Of a stretch of DNA of 64,000 nucleotides, positions 52,769 through 61,921 are shown in pieces. This DNA comes from Paracoccaceae bacterium. GTDB taxonomy: Bacteria; Pseudomonadota; Alphaproteobacteria; Rhodobacterales; Rhodobacteraceae. The notes under the pieces are model-generated. The model had not been told where the DNA came from, did no database searches, and saw only the letters and a list, made by a program, of their open reading frames with translations. The stretch is taken from the NCBI GenBank assembly GCA_019911965.1, contig JAIOJF010000043.1:1-64000 (forward strand), in the 5' to 3' direction. The translations under genes and the position numbers were made by a program. How positions within the stretch are numbered: the first letter of the stretch is position 1; each line of letters starts with the position of its first letter.

Positions 52769-54814
52769 TCATTCCCTCATGAATTTGGGTGTATAGGCCC
52801 GGCGCTTGCGGCGCGGGGTTGTTGGTGTACCGGCTTTGGCAGGCTGTGGGGCCGTCGTTTGGACTGGCGATGTTTCTGCCGCTGGCGCTTGCGGCCGGGT
52901 TTCAACCCCGGCTTGTTCTTCGAGCCGCCGCCAGGTTGCCTCGTCCCAGCGATCGGCCCCGAGGATCCACGCGGCGGTGCGCGCGTAAACCCGGCAATCC
53001 AACGCCTCGTTGCGCTCGCGCAGTTTTTGCCATTCCTGGCGGCCATAGCCGCGCTTGTTGCGCACGGTGACCAGTTGCTCGGCCACCAGCTGCTTGAGCC
53101 ATTCGGTGTCGATCCAGTCCGGCAAATGCACGGTGCCGGCGGGATCGCACAGCCCCAGATCCCGATCCTCGTCGCTGGGGCGTTCCAGCCGCAGGAACCG
53201 GTAGGTCTCGGTTTTGAAGGTTGCGGTGGCGATTGACCACAGCCGGGCTCCCCGGCGCAGCCGCCGTCCACCGATAGTGGCATCAACAAAGGTGGGGCCG
53301 GACACCGGTGTGGCGCGATTGAACCCTTCAAGGCCTTTGACTGGCGCAACCTGCTCAAAGCCCTGAGCGCGTGCCCAGCCATAGACGGCAGCAGATTCAT
53401 AGCCGGAATCGATCGCCAGCTTTGCGATGGGCATTACCGCGCCATTGGCGTGTTGCCATGTTTGCCCAAGCATCTTGGTCAGTTGGTCCCAGGCCTCTCT
53501 ATGATCCGGTCCTCCGGCAATCACGATGTGATCAATGAGCCAGCTTTCCAGCCCGCGACCCCAGGCCCAGACATCAACCTCGAAGCGGTCTTTTTGCACA
53601 TCCACGCCAGCCGTCAGGAACAAGCCACTTTCAGGGATTTGCGCTTCGCCGAAGTGTTCCCGCCGGTCGGCCAGCCGTTGCCATTCCGGCGCTTCGCCGC
53701 TTTCCACCCAGGTTTCACCCAGCAATGTGTTGCGCGCCGCGCGCAGCATGTCCTCGGAGCCTTGTGCGGCCAGCCAGTCGCGTGCGATCTGCTCCCAGCT
53801 CTTCCAGCCGATCGGCGAATAAAGGGCTGAGATGTGAAACCCGATTGAGTTCGGGTCCCGCGATTTTGCGGTGGCGCGCCATTCCCCCGCCGCCAGCATC
53901 GCGGTTTTGTGGTGCTCGGCGATCGGCGCCTCGCAGCCAGCGCAGTGGTAAGAAGCGGTTTCCGGCTTGCCTTTCGCCCAGCGCAACCGCTCGAACTCCA
54001 GCCATTGCATGTGGCTGCAATGCGGGCAGGGCACAAAATACCGCCGCTGGTCTGACGCCTCGTATTCCCGCTCGATCCGGCTCAGCCCTCTGATCGTCGG
54101 GGTTGAGACCATGAACACCTTGCGCCGATGCGCGAACGTGGTGGTGCGGGCTTCGGCCAGAGAAACCGGATCGCCTTCCTCGTCAGCCGAAGCCGGATAG
54201 GCATCGACCTCGTCGAGAAAGATGTAGCGCGCCGGCATCGAGCGCAGACCGGTGGCTGAATTGGCTCCAGTCAGCACCAGAATACCGCCAGGGAATTCCT
54301 TTGAGAGCATCGAATTGCCCGCGTCCCTTGAGCGCGCCGGTTTGACCCGCTCGCGCAGGGCGGCACTTTCCTCAATCAGCGGATCAAGGCGACCGCGCGA
54401 GGAGCGCTTGGCCATCTCGACCGTGGGCAGCACCGCCAGCATCGGCCCCGGCGCGTGGTGGATGACAAAGCCTATCCAGTTATTGCCCGCCTCCGTCGCG
54501 CCGACCTGTGCCGCCTTCATGAAACTGATCCGCAGCGCCGGATGTCCGGGCGACAACGCATCCATGATCTCGCGCAAATACGGCGTGCGGGCCGTGCGAT
54601 AGCGACCGGGTTCGGCGGAAGCCCGCGACGACAACCAGCGATGTTGATCAGCCCATTCAGACACTGTCAGGTCCGGGTCCGGGCGCATTCCCCGACGCCA
54701 GGCGCGCAGGATGTTCTCGGCGCCGTCAAAGCCAAGGTTCAGGCCAGAAGCGAATTCCTCCTCATCCAAGCGCGACCCGGAGATCGGCGAGGGCGTCGAG
54801 TTGTTCGCGGACAT
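52769..54814 (-). CDS. Terminase large subunit (GpA family)
   Basis: The protein has 681 residues. The packaging ATPase has FMKAAQVGATEAGNNWIGF (Walker-A-like), YIFLDEVDAYPASADEEGD (Walker B) and a Cys-pair zinc-like site CPHCSHMQWLEF with CAGCEAP. The nuclease region includes TAGVDVQKDRFEVDVWAWGR. It cuts and packages DNA at cos-type ends, as inferred from the lambda-like family. It overlaps the small subunit gene by more than 15 codons. Confidence 0.95.
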   Translation of the reverse strand: MSANNSTPSPISGSRLDEEEFASGLNLGFDGAENILRAWRRGMRPDPDLTVSEWADQHRWLSSRASAEPGRYRTARTPYLREIMDALSPGHPALRISFMKAAQVGATEAGNNWIGFVIHHAPGPMLAVLPTVEMAKRSSRGRLDPLIEESAALRERVKPARSRDAGNSMLSKEFPGGILVLTGANSATGLRSMPARYIFLDEVDAYPASADEEGDPVSLAEARTTTFAHRRKVFMVSTPTIRGLSRIEREYEASDQRRYFVPCPHCSHMQWLEFERLRWAKGKPETASYHCAGCEAPIAEHHKTAMLAAGEWRATAKSRDPNSIGFHISALYSPIGWKSWEQIARDWLAAQGSEDMLRAARNTLLGETWVESGEAPEWQRLADRREHFGEAQIPESGLFLTAGVDVQKDRFEVDVWAWGRGLESWLIDHIVIAGGPDHREAWDQLTKMLGQTWQHANGAVMPIAKLAIDSGYESAAVYGWARAQGFEQVAPVKGLEGFNRATPVSGPTFVDATIGGRRLRRGARLWSIATATFKTETYRFLRLERPSDEDRDLGLCDPAGTVHLPDWIDTEWLKQLVAEQLVTVRNKRGYGRQEWQKLRERNEALDCRVYARTAAWILGADRWDEATWRRLEEQAGVETRPQAPAAETSPVQTTAPQPAKAGTPTTPRRKRRAYTPKFMRE

Positions 54815-55298
54815 GGGTTTCCAGAACCCTTTGGATGATCGCAGTTTCGATCGTTATCGATGCACCCGTCGCGGTTTCCAGCTCAGCCGCAACTTCTGCT
54901 GCCATGATGGCCGCCACGCGCGCAGGCCAGGTCACCCAGACATCGCGTTCCTGTCGCGCGAGCCGGAACACCAGGGTTTCCGCCCGGGCGCGATCAACCA
55001 GCGTGCCCTTCTTCTTCTGGATGGCCAACTGGCGTTCCTGCGCCTGATAGACCGTCAGCGCTGTGCGGGCCTTCAGGTAGGATGTGCTGTCGGCCGGGCT
55101 GGAAAGACCAGTGTCGCCGCCCACAGACCGGCGCTGCTGATCCGGGTCGGTCGTTTCTGCCCGCCGCGCATCCGAGGCAGCGGCGTTGATTGAGCCATCC
55201 GCAAACAGCACCATCCGTCCGGTCTGTTTGGCCTTCTGGATGGCGCCACGCGACAGGCCGGACAGGGCGGAGTATTCCCGCTCGCTGATACCCTTCAT
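54762..55298 (-). CDS. Terminase small subunit (Nu1-like)
   Basis: This 178-residue protein begins MKGISEREYSALSGLSRGAI, an N-terminal winged-helix-like DNA-binding head. A helical oligomerisation region (TALTVYQAQERQLAIQKKKG, RAETLVFRLARQERDVWVTW) follows. It recognises the packaging site. A GTG two codons upstream (55304) is an alternative start. Confidence 0.85.
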   Translation of the reverse strand: MKGISEREYSALSGLSRGAIQKAKQTGRMVLFADGSINAAASDARRAETTDPDQQRRSVGGDTGLSSPADSTSYLKARTALTVYQAQERQLAIQKKKGTLVDRARAETLVFRLARQERDVWVTWPARVAAIMAAEVAAELETATGASITIETAIIQRVLETHVREQLDALADLRVALG

Positions 55299-55414
55299 GG
55301 CCACCCCCCATACGCGATTAAAGCAATGATATTACGCGTTATTCAGTTGATTAAGATCGTGCTCAGAGGGATTCTGATTGCACCAAACGATGCACCCAAA
55401 TCGGAGTTAACCCC

Positions 55415-55645
55415 ATGACCAGCCGCCGCCCCAGAGACAATTCCATAGCCCTCTCGGCTTTCACCGAAACCAAGGCTGATATCGACGCGATGCTAGCGCG
55501 CTTGCAGAGTCTTAGTGACGAGCACTTTGAAGCCAATCCGGATGACATCAACTGGGGTGATGTCGGCACGCTCAGGCATTACGCCAGCCAGTTGCGCCAG
55601 ATCACCGACAGCGCTTTTAGCGAAGGAGAGCACGCAAATGACTGA
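55415..55645 (+). CDS. Small hypothetical phage protein
   Basis: This 76-residue acidic protein (MTSRRPRDNSIALSAFTETK, ADIDAMLARLQSLSDEHFEA) has no known motif. CGGAGTTAACCCC precedes the ATG. It is first in a short plus-strand operon divergent from the terminase genes and overlaps the next gene by 8 bases. Confidence 0.7.
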   Translation: MTSRRPRDNSIALSAFTETKADIDAMLARLQSLSDEHFEANPDDINWGDVGTLRHYASQLRQITDSAFSEGEHAND

Positions 55646-56180
55646 TCTTACCGCAATCCAGACCCGTATCCTCACCGTCGGGGCCCAGCGCCCCGGTAGT
55701 CTCGCAATGCCGCTGCCCAAAGGTCTGCATGGGGCGGCCGCCAAAAAGGTGGTTGGCATGCTGGTCGGGCGCGGGCTCATCGAGGAAGTCGATGCCAATG
55801 TCCGCAAGGGCGAGCCGCTCTGGCGCGAAACCGGCGATGGTCAAGGAACCACGCTGGTGGTGACAGAAGCGGGCCTCAATGCCATCGGGATTGAGCCGGT
55901 TGTGTCGCGGACAATGGCAAATTTGCGTCGGGCACCGCGTGAACCCGTCAAGCCCACACCGGTTACACAGCGCGCTGGCACCAAACAGGCGCAGCTGATC
56001 GCGATGCTTCAGGCCCCCGGCGGGGCAAGCATTGGAGAAATTACCGCTGCCACCGGCTGGCAGGTTCATACCTCGCGCGGTGCCATTTCAGGGGTGCTCC
56101 GGAAGAAACTTGGCCTCACTATTCTTTCCGGGAAGGAAGACGGGCGCGGGCGTGTTTATCGGATTGTCGATACTCCATGA
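55638..56180 (+). CDS. DUF3489 protein with winged-helix-like repeats
   Basis: The protein has 180 residues from the ATG at 55638. The C-terminal region (GTKQAQLIAMLQAPGGASIG, EITAATGWQVHTSRGAISGV, LRKKLGLTILSGKEDGRGRV) is a DUF3489 domain. The N-terminal half (MPLPKGLHGAAAKKVVGMLV) resembles a related repeat. DNA binding is likely from the fold. The function in phages is not known to me. Confidence 0.85.
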   Translation: MTDLTAIQTRILTVGAQRPGSLAMPLPKGLHGAAAKKVVGMLVGRGLIEEVDANVRKGEPLWRETGDGQGTTLVVTEAGLNAIGIEPVVSRTMANLRRAPREPVKPTPVTQRAGTKQAQLIAMLQAPGGASIGEITAATGWQVHTSRGAISGVLRKKLGLTILSGKEDGRGRVYRIVDTP

Positions 56181-56324
56181 TGTGTTGATGTTCAGAGTGG
56201 GTACAATTTGTTGATTTTAGGTTGCGAATCGCATCGGTCACCTATCTACTGGACGGCGAAGATTACGCCTGTTCGAAATCTTTGACTGCTTCGCGATCTT
56301 CGGATTGCGAACTTGCCTCAGACT

Positions 56325-56350
56325 GGACCAGCTTCGGCTGGTCCTTTTTT
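56325..56350 (+). terminator. Intrinsic terminator with UUCG tetraloop
   Basis: GGACCAGC (56325-56332), loop TTCG, GCTGGTCC (56337-56344) and a TTTTTT run form a canonical terminator. It ends the plus-strand operon 55415-56180. Confidence 0.92.
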
Positions 56351-56648
56351 CGTTGAGATGGCCGAACAGGTGCCGCAATAGGTAGGACCGCACCAGCGAC
56401 ACCAGGCTGAACAGCAGCGCTATGCTCAGGTTAAAGCATTTTGCATTTTATCTGACGCAGCAATATCGGAATTCACCCGAAATTGGGGTGAATTCCGATT
56501 CAAGAAAAATGCAAAATGCTATAGCCCGCAGATTTGGCTGCCAGCCGAACACTGGAAACACCAGGATCTGGGTCGCAACCGCCAATGCATAGCCGACCAC
56601 CACGTTTGTCACGGCCTGAATGAGCGCCATTCTCCGCGACTGCTTCAC
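56345..56648 (-). pseudogene. DUF7220-like small membrane protein gene split by a MITE-like insertion
   Basis: The N-terminal part (MKQSRRMALIQAVTNVVVGY, ALAVATQILVFPVFGWQPNLR) runs to about 56524. The matching C-terminal part (LSIALLFSLVSLVRSYLLRH, LFGHLNEK) resumes at 56430. About 95 bases of palindromic repeat separate them, so the present frame reads into the repeat and stops at 56448. The gene overlaps the methylase stop by 4 bases. Intact relatives have about 70 residues and two membrane segments. Confidence 0.82.
56431..56523. repeat. MITE-like palindromic element
   Basis: Terminal inverted repeats AGCATTTTGCATTTT (56435-56449) and AAAATGCAAAATGCT (56506-56520) flank an inner palindrome, GGAATTCACCcgaaattGGGGTGAATTCC. 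There is no coding capacity. It interrupts the DUF7220-like gene. Similar short palindromic repeats are dispersed in Rhodobacterales genomes, to my recollection. Confidence 0.8.
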
Positions 56649-57901
56649 CCGATCTGCCTTTTGGCCTTCAGGTCCTCGAAGGACTCGCCGGTTTCAGCCA
56701 GCATCGCGGTTTTGCCAGTGAACTGCTGCCAGCGCTCAACCGCGACATCGACGTAAGCCGGTTTCAGCTCGATCCCGTAGCAAACCCTACCGGTTGTTTC
56801 CGCCGCGATCAGCGTGGTGCCAGAGCCCATGAACGGCTCATAAACCGCCTGTCCCGGGCTCGAGTTGTTCAGGATTGGCCGACGCATACATTCGACGGGC
56901 TTTTGCGTGCCGTGCACGGTGTCGGCATCCTGATCCTTGTTTGCGATCTGCCAGAGCGTGGTTTGTTTGCGATCGCCCGCCCAATGGCCCTTGCCGGTTT
57001 TCTTCACAGCATACCAGCAAGGTTCATGCTGCCAGTGATAATCCCCGCGGCTTAGCACCAGCCGGTCCTTAGCCCAGATGATTTGCGAGCGGACATTGAA
57101 GCCTGCCGCCTCAAGGCTCTCGGCCACGGTTGTCGCATGCAGCGCGCCGTGCCAGACATAGGCCACGTCGCCAGAAAACAACGTCCAGGCATCATACCAG
57201 TCGGCACGATCATCGTTGAGCACCTTGCCGGTGCGTTTTGTGGCCGAGGCACCTGTCTTGTTGCGCCAGGACGGATCGTATTTCACACCGTAAGGCGGAT
57301 CGGTCACCATCAGCAGCGGTTGTGTCCCGTTCAAAACCCGCGCCACATCGGTGGCAACGGTTGCGTCGCCGCAAAGCAGCCGGTGTTTGCCCAGCAGCCA
57401 CAAATCACCCGGACGGCTGACCGGATCCTCAGGCGGCTCGGGAATATCATCTTCGCCCTCGGTCGCGCCATCGCCAACGTCCGGATCCTGAAGCAGGGCA
57501 TCCAGATCCTCGTCGGTGATGCCCAACAGCGTCAGGTCGAAATCCTCGGCCAGCAGCCCGGCGATCTCGTCGCGCAGCAGCGCATCATCCCAGTCGCCCA
57601 TCTCGGTCAGCTTGTTGTCGGCAATCCTGTAGGCGCGCCGTTCAGCCTCATCGAGATGACCCAGCCGGATCACCGGGACCTCCTTCAGCCCCAGCATCGT
57701 CGCGGCCAGCACCCGGCCATGGCCCGCGATCAACTCGCCGTCGTCCGCCACCATGCACGGAACGGTCCAGCCGAACTTGGCCACGCTGGCCGCGATCTTG
57801 GCCACCTGATCGTCGCCGTGCACCTTGGCATTGCGCACGTAGGGACGCAGCCGGTCGATTGGCCAGGTCTCGATCTCGCTGGGCGCGAATACCAAATCCA
57901 T
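56645..57901 (-). CDS. ParB-domain DNA methyltransferase
   Basis: The protein has 418 residues. The N-terminal ParB/Srx-like domain (about 10-110; ELIAGHGRVLAATMLGLKEV, AYRIADNKLTEMGDWDD) is followed by an acidic linker and an N4/N6 amino-methyltransferase with catalytic motif TDPPYGVKYD and SAM motif EPFMGSGTTLIAAE. In phages this fusion methylates DNA near terminase genes and probably protects against restriction. The start is MDLVFAPSEIETW after GAGGTC. Confidence 0.93.
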   Translation of the reverse strand: MDLVFAPSEIETWPIDRLRPYVRNAKVHGDDQVAKIAASVAKFGWTVPCMVADDGELIAGHGRVLAATMLGLKEVPVIRLGHLDEAERRAYRIADNKLTEMGDWDDALLRDEIAGLLAEDFDLTLLGITDEDLDALLQDPDVGDGATEGEDDIPEPPEDPVSRPGDLWLLGKHRLLCGDATVATDVARVLNGTQPLLMVTDPPYGVKYDPSWRNKTGASATKRTGKVLNDDRADWYDAWTLFSGDVAYVWHGALHATTVAESLEAAGFNVRSQIIWAKDRLVLSRGDYHWQHEPCWYAVKKTGKGHWAGDRKQTTLWQIANKDQDADTVHGTQKPVECMRRPILNNSSPGQAVYEPFMGSGTTLIAAETTGRVCYGIELKPAYVDVAVERWQQFTGKTAMLAETGESFEDLKAKRQIG

Positions 57902-57991
57902 GAAGACCTCGATATGTAGGGGATGCAGACGCCAAGGCAGCGCGCCGGGAATTATCGGCGCGGTTGCATCTGATCTGAATTGTCGGAGATG

Positions 57992-58028
57992 GAAAAAACA
58001 AAACGCCCGAGAGGCATTCCTCCGGGCG
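57992..58028 (-). terminator. Intrinsic terminator (minus strand)
   Basis: On the minus strand CGCCCGGAGG, a short loop AATG, and CCTCTCGGGCG form a stem, followed by TTTTGTTTTTT. It would stop transcription coming from the DUF4238 gene before the methylase. Confidence 0.85.
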
Positions 58029-58086
58029 CGCTTCTTCGATGATGAAGGTATGAGTCAAGAGGGGCAGACCTGTCAACAGAAAATCC

Positions 58087-58197
58087 GAACGTGGTTTTCG
58101 CGGTCTTTGGCCTGGCTTCTAAATGGAGTCACCCACTGAATCCACGTTCGCTAGCAAAACCCCTCCCGAATACAAACACCGCCAGGGAGGAACCATG
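58087..58197. repeat. Structured intergenic repeat, copy 1
   Basis: GAACGTGG (58087-58094) pairs with CCACGTTC (58142-58149). Then come CGCTAGCAAAA and a CCTCCC (58162-58167)/GGGAGG (58185-58190) stem, closing with AACCATG. The order matches copy 2 at 61834-61921. The minus strand reads GGGAGGGGTTTTGC, which resembles a weak terminator. Confidence 0.65.
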
Positions 58198-58400
58198 TGA
58201 GAGGGTAACCGTCGCGAACGGCCCAAAGCCGACCTCCAACCGCCATCGGTTATGCCGCGCCGCCGACCGTCGAAGCTGCCGTTTGCTGCGGTCTCAAGAT
58301 CAGGTGCCAGTGAATCACTCCTTCGCAAGGCGTCGTCAGACCTGCCGTTCGTATATCGCAGCATTTCCTTCAATACGAAATGCTGAACCCTGTTTCATTG

Positions 58401-59438
58401 TTAACCAAATTTGATCATATTGCCGGTGTGACCCGGGTTGTCGTTCATCCACCTTCGGGCGAGTTCGAAATCACTGTCACGGCACACAACGAAATGTCGA
58501 GCAAACGCCAATGCCATGGAATTGTGAAAGTCCATGTTTTCATCGATCAGCGGAATTGGCTTGCCGTTCTCGATTGCGTCGATCCGGTTCTTGGCCTCTG
58601 CGCGCTGGCCGCGAGCCTTTTCGAGCATCGCTTTCTGCGCGGGATCGTTGTGGTTCCAAGCTACTGGTGAAAGCATGATCGTAGCGAGCATCCTGTCAAG
58701 CTCTGCAACACTTTCGCGATGATTGCTCGCTATCGAAGGGCACCATGCTGCCAAGAGTAGGTCATACGACAGTGGCAGATAGATTTCTATTCCGGGAAGC
58801 CCGATCCCGATATTGCCGTATAGAGGGCTCGGAGACGGAATCGAGTTATGCAAGGCAACAGGATTGTCGCCGAGGTAGAATGTCCGATCTTCCGGTGCTG
58901 CTAGCAAGGCAAAATCCTTGGATGCAATAATGTTGGCAAACTGCGGAAGAGCGTCCTTCATGAACTCATTGTGCTGGATAGTGAGACCGCCTTCAGTCAA
59001 GGGGCTGTAGCCCTCTATATCCTCCGGACGCGCACCCATACGCTCGGCCATTTCGGCTAGGTGCCTTTCCATTTGAAGAAACCAATTCCTCTGGCTTCGG
59101 GTGCGTAGGAACTGAAAGGCAATAAGAAGCCCGAGCTCGGCCTTTTCATCGGCTGTATGACAAAGTTGCCGTTCATCTAGGACGCGTTGGTAACGGGGCA
59201 GGACGGCGCTTTCCAAGTCCGAAATGGCAGGTTCGTAGGTAGCGTAAAATTCCTCGTCCACTAGGAAATCGTTAAACCGCCGCTCCGCCATGATGTTGTC
59301 AATGGAAGTAGGAAAGTTTCGACTATCGTCTTTTGCAAAGACGTTTACCTGCTCCTTTTCTGGGTAAGCGCAGAAATTCCGAAGCACGAACTTCGGCACA
59401 TAGTGGTGGGTTTGCGCGCCTTGAGCCTTCTTTCCCAT
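58401..59438 (-). CDS. DUF4238 protein
   Basis: The protein has 345 residues from the ATG at 59438 (a GTG at 59447 is possible). The DUF4238 hallmark is the N-terminal QTHHYVPKFVLRNFCAYPEK, followed by FLRTRSQRNWFLQMERHLAE and TFYLGDNPVALHNS. The function of the family is unknown; it often appears in accessory and defence-rich regions. It stands alone between a prophage and other accessory genes. Confidence 0.88.
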   Translation of the reverse strand: MGKKAQGAQTHHYVPKFVLRNFCAYPEKEQVNVFAKDDSRNFPTSIDNIMAERRFNDFLVDEEFYATYEPAISDLESAVLPRYQRVLDERQLCHTADEKAELGLLIAFQFLRTRSQRNWFLQMERHLAEMAERMGARPEDIEGYSPLTEGGLTIQHNEFMKDALPQFANIIASKDFALLAAPEDRTFYLGDNPVALHNSIPSPSPLYGNIGIGLPGIEIYLPLSYDLLLAAWCPSIASNHRESVAELDRMLATIMLSPVAWNHNDPAQKAMLEKARGQRAEAKNRIDAIENGKPIPLIDENMDFHNSMALAFARHFVVCRDSDFELARRWMNDNPGHTGNMIKFG

Positions 59439-60034
59439 ACTCTGCACATAAGAGTACGGCGGCGCGAATTCCAGCTTTATGCTTAACCTGTCGCTTCGGT
59501 TGCTGGAGTAGAGACCACATCAGCAGTACTCTTGGGAACGACTCAACGAGGACGGCTCACAGCGGCCTTTCACCACAATTTCTCAATACTGCGGTGCAGC
59601 CCGCCATTGCGGCCATTCGTGCGTCGCACTGCATTTTGTCGGGTTCGCTCCGCTTCTGACGTTGGGCTTATGATAGATTGGCGCCAGGCACATCAGCCTT
59701 ATCGACCGCCAAAAGCGCTTTTGGTTCGCCAAATGGCTTTAGTTGCGTAGATGCCAGGCCATTGCTGAACACCTAAGAAAGGCGTTTCCAGAAACTATTG
59801 GTATATCCGTCGCATCAAAGCCAAGTTCGGCGCCGCATTACCTTGTCGGCGCGCGGTAAATTGGTGATCGCGTGATTGAAAGCAGCGCACTGCTTGCCGG
59901 TCGACAAAATCGGGTGCAACACCGGTCTTATCAAAAAGGGAGATTGACGCAGCTTCTCATTCTTGCCTCAAATTGGGCTGGTAATCCATGGCTGTTTCCA
60001 ACATCTTTTACAGAGGTTTGAGGAGATGTATTTT
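59439..60034. other. Intergenic region without recognised genes
   Basis: About 600 bases hold no supported gene. Short open frames here lack ribosome-binding sites and family features. The last part contains the GAGGAG site of the lipoprotein gene. Confidence 0.5.
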
Positions 60035-60307
60035 ATGAAACGGAAAATCTGGTTATTGGGCTTGGTAACAGTGTCGCTTGCCGCCTGTGAACAATATGAC
60101 GGTGGGAACAATGATCTCTCTGGTCAATTCATTAATAAATTACCAGAAGGTGTTCTTGAGATTGCTGCGACCAATCAAAATCTGGAAGCAGTGCAGATTG
60201 ATCCTTCAAGTGGGTGTTATATCTATCGCTATGCCGGGCCGGTCGAGACGACATTCCTGCCGTTGAGGACTGTGAGTGGGGCGCCTATTTGTACGCGAAA
60301 ACAGTAA
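60035..60307 (+). CDS. Small lipoprotein
   Basis: This 90-residue protein starts MKRKIWLLGLVTVSLAACEQ, with lipobox LAAC at Cys18. GAGGAG lies 9 bases before the ATG at 60035. The mature part has no known domain and two further cysteines (SSGCYIYRYAGP, SGAPICTRKQ) that could form a disulfide. It is convergent with the L,D-transpeptidase gene. Confidence 0.75.
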   Translation: MKRKIWLLGLVTVSLAACEQYDGGNNDLSGQFINKLPEGVLEIAATNQNLEAVQIDPSSGCYIYRYAGPVETTFLPLRTVSGAPICTRKQ

Positions 60308-60388
60308 ACCAAGTTGGGTTTGACGGGTTTTCCTTTCGCTTGACCCAACAGTTATGGGCCGATCTCGCCGTCAAGGGCGCAAAAACAT

Positions 60389-61054
60389 TTAGCTTTGAGC
60401 CGTGATCCCATCTGTGGGAGGATACAGAAACGCTGTTGATCCTATGGTTACGTGTTCGTAAAGATCGATGATATGAGCCATAACCATTCGAACGCAGCCT
60501 GAACTGGCTCTACCACCGATAGATTCCGGATAAGGCGAGCCGTGAATTCGTAAATACGTATCGCGATTGCCCGTAAACAGATACAAGGCGCGCGAGCCAA
60601 GCGGGTTTTTTGGTCCACCGTTCATCCCGCCAGCGAGAGCGGCATAAATTTCGGGGTCTCGCGCTATCATATCAGTGGTCGGGGTCCAAGTCGGCCATTT
60701 GGCTTTGCGCCGGATATCGTAAGTTCCAGGTGTGTAAAGGTTCCCACGCGCGATCGCGACACCGTATCGCATAGCAGTGCCGTCGCTCTGGATATGATAG
60801 AGATATCTTGCCACTGCATCTACATGTATGTCGCCAGCTCTCAGACCGGGATTTGCCTCAACACGTTGGGGCAAAAACCGTGAGTAGATACCCCATGGAT
60901 TCGACGTGGCAGGGTCGTAGTTTGAAGGTGTTACCTGTGCGTCCCATTCCGACCACATTGATCGGTTTGATGTCGGAGAAGCCTGAACCATACCCGAGAT
61001 CGGGGCAGAAAACATTGCCACAGCCGATATAATAAAATGTCTTTTGGTTAACAT
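60389..61054 (-). CDS. L,D-transpeptidase (YkuD family)
   Basis: The protein has 221 residues. A signal peptide (MLTKRHFIISAVAMFSAPIS) ends near VQA. The catalytic domain has YLRIHGSPYPESIGG and RASSGCVRMVMAHIIDLYEH, with His and the nucleophilic Cys in the family's HGS...SxGCVRM pattern. It makes or remodels peptidoglycan cross-links or attaches proteins to the wall in the periplasm. AGGATC precedes the ATG. Confidence 0.9.
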   Translation of the reverse strand: MLTKRHFIISAVAMFSAPISGMVQASPTSNRSMWSEWDAQVTPSNYDPATSNPWGIYSRFLPQRVEANPGLRAGDIHVDAVARYLYHIQSDGTAMRYGVAIARGNLYTPGTYDIRRKAKWPTWTPTTDMIARDPEIYAALAGGMNGGPKNPLGSRALYLFTGNRDTYLRIHGSPYPESIGGRASSGCVRMVMAHIIDLYEHVTIGSTAFLYPPTDGITAQS

Positions 61055-61721
61055 AGGTCTGCGATCCTCTATTCGTATTTGAGCGACTTGCGAATGGACG
61101 CGAAACTACAAATTAGAGAGCAAATAGCCAGACACATACTTGTGTTCAGAGCATAAAGACGAAGATGTTGGCAAAAATGCAAACACGAAAGCCGTTTATG
61201 CTGCAACAAATCTATCTGGTAGTGCGGGCAACTTTGGGAGGCGCAGGACACCGATTTGTCGCCAAGCTTGAAACATGATTGAGCTCGTGAAATCGCTAAA
61301 AGCATTGTGGCCAGTCACTCATGAAGTATGCGATGTCGACTCCTTGCCATTTCTTAAACTTGTAAGCGAAGCCGCGTCGGCCAATTGGGGTTCGATATTG
61401 ACGCGCTGCAGTGCGACGAAAGCCCTTCTTTCAAACCTAATTGAATGGCGGCTTGCCGCTTTCTGGCAGGAGGGACACACTTGTGGCGAATTCACACTTT
61501 CCGCCCTTGGTGTCAAAATGTGCATGGCGCAGCGTTGATCGCTAAAGGTTCCGATATGGTAATTCGCTGCGGTGCGCAAGAACGTCCGAGCCATGCTGTT
61601 TGCCGGCTAACCCGTCCAACGAGTGGCCTTCGGCATCACATCCGTCACCTCCATCCGACGACGGTTTACGTGGCCGTTTGAACTGGCTTCCGGGGTGGCT
61701 TCCTCCCGGCTGGTTTTGGCT

Positions 61722-61760
61722 AGGGTGGATTCTTGAGTGATTTACTCAAGAATCCACCCT
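61722..61760. repeat. Perfect 17-bp inverted repeat
   Basis: AGGGTGGATTCTTGAGT (61722-61738) and ACTCAAGAATCCACCCT (61744-61760) flank a GATTT spacer. No U-tract follows on either strand, so it is not a standard terminator. It could be a protein-binding site, a recombination site or a small-element end. Confidence 0.8.
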
Positions 61761-61833
61761 TGACGAAGCGATACACCTCGTAACAAACTGTTTTAAATAC
61801 GCAATAAATACCTGACAATTTTAGGTGGCTTGC

Positions 61834-61921
61834 AAGTGGCTTCCCCCACAAAAACCACTTTCGCTAGCGAAATGCTGCGCCTAGCCCCCCCGTATACACA
61901 TACGGCCCGGGAGGAACCATG
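61834..61921. repeat. Structured intergenic repeat, copy 2
   Basis: AAGTGG (61834-61839) pairs with CCACTT (61855-61860). CGCTAGC follows, then a perfect CCGTAT-acac-ATACGG hairpin (61890-61905) and GGGAGGAACCATG (61909-61921). The layout mirrors copy 1. Confidence 0.65.

Larger units (their letters stand above)
57902..58400. other. Intergenic region with terminator and structured repeat
   Basis: No gene is seen. It holds a minus-strand terminator (57992-58028) and one copy of the structured repeat (58087-58197). Nothing else stands out up to the DUF4238 gene end. Confidence 0.55.

Noticed and set aside
61275-61538. 87-codon plus-strand open frame
   Set aside because: No ribosome-binding site, no family resemblance, and it overlaps another equally weak frame on the opposite strand.
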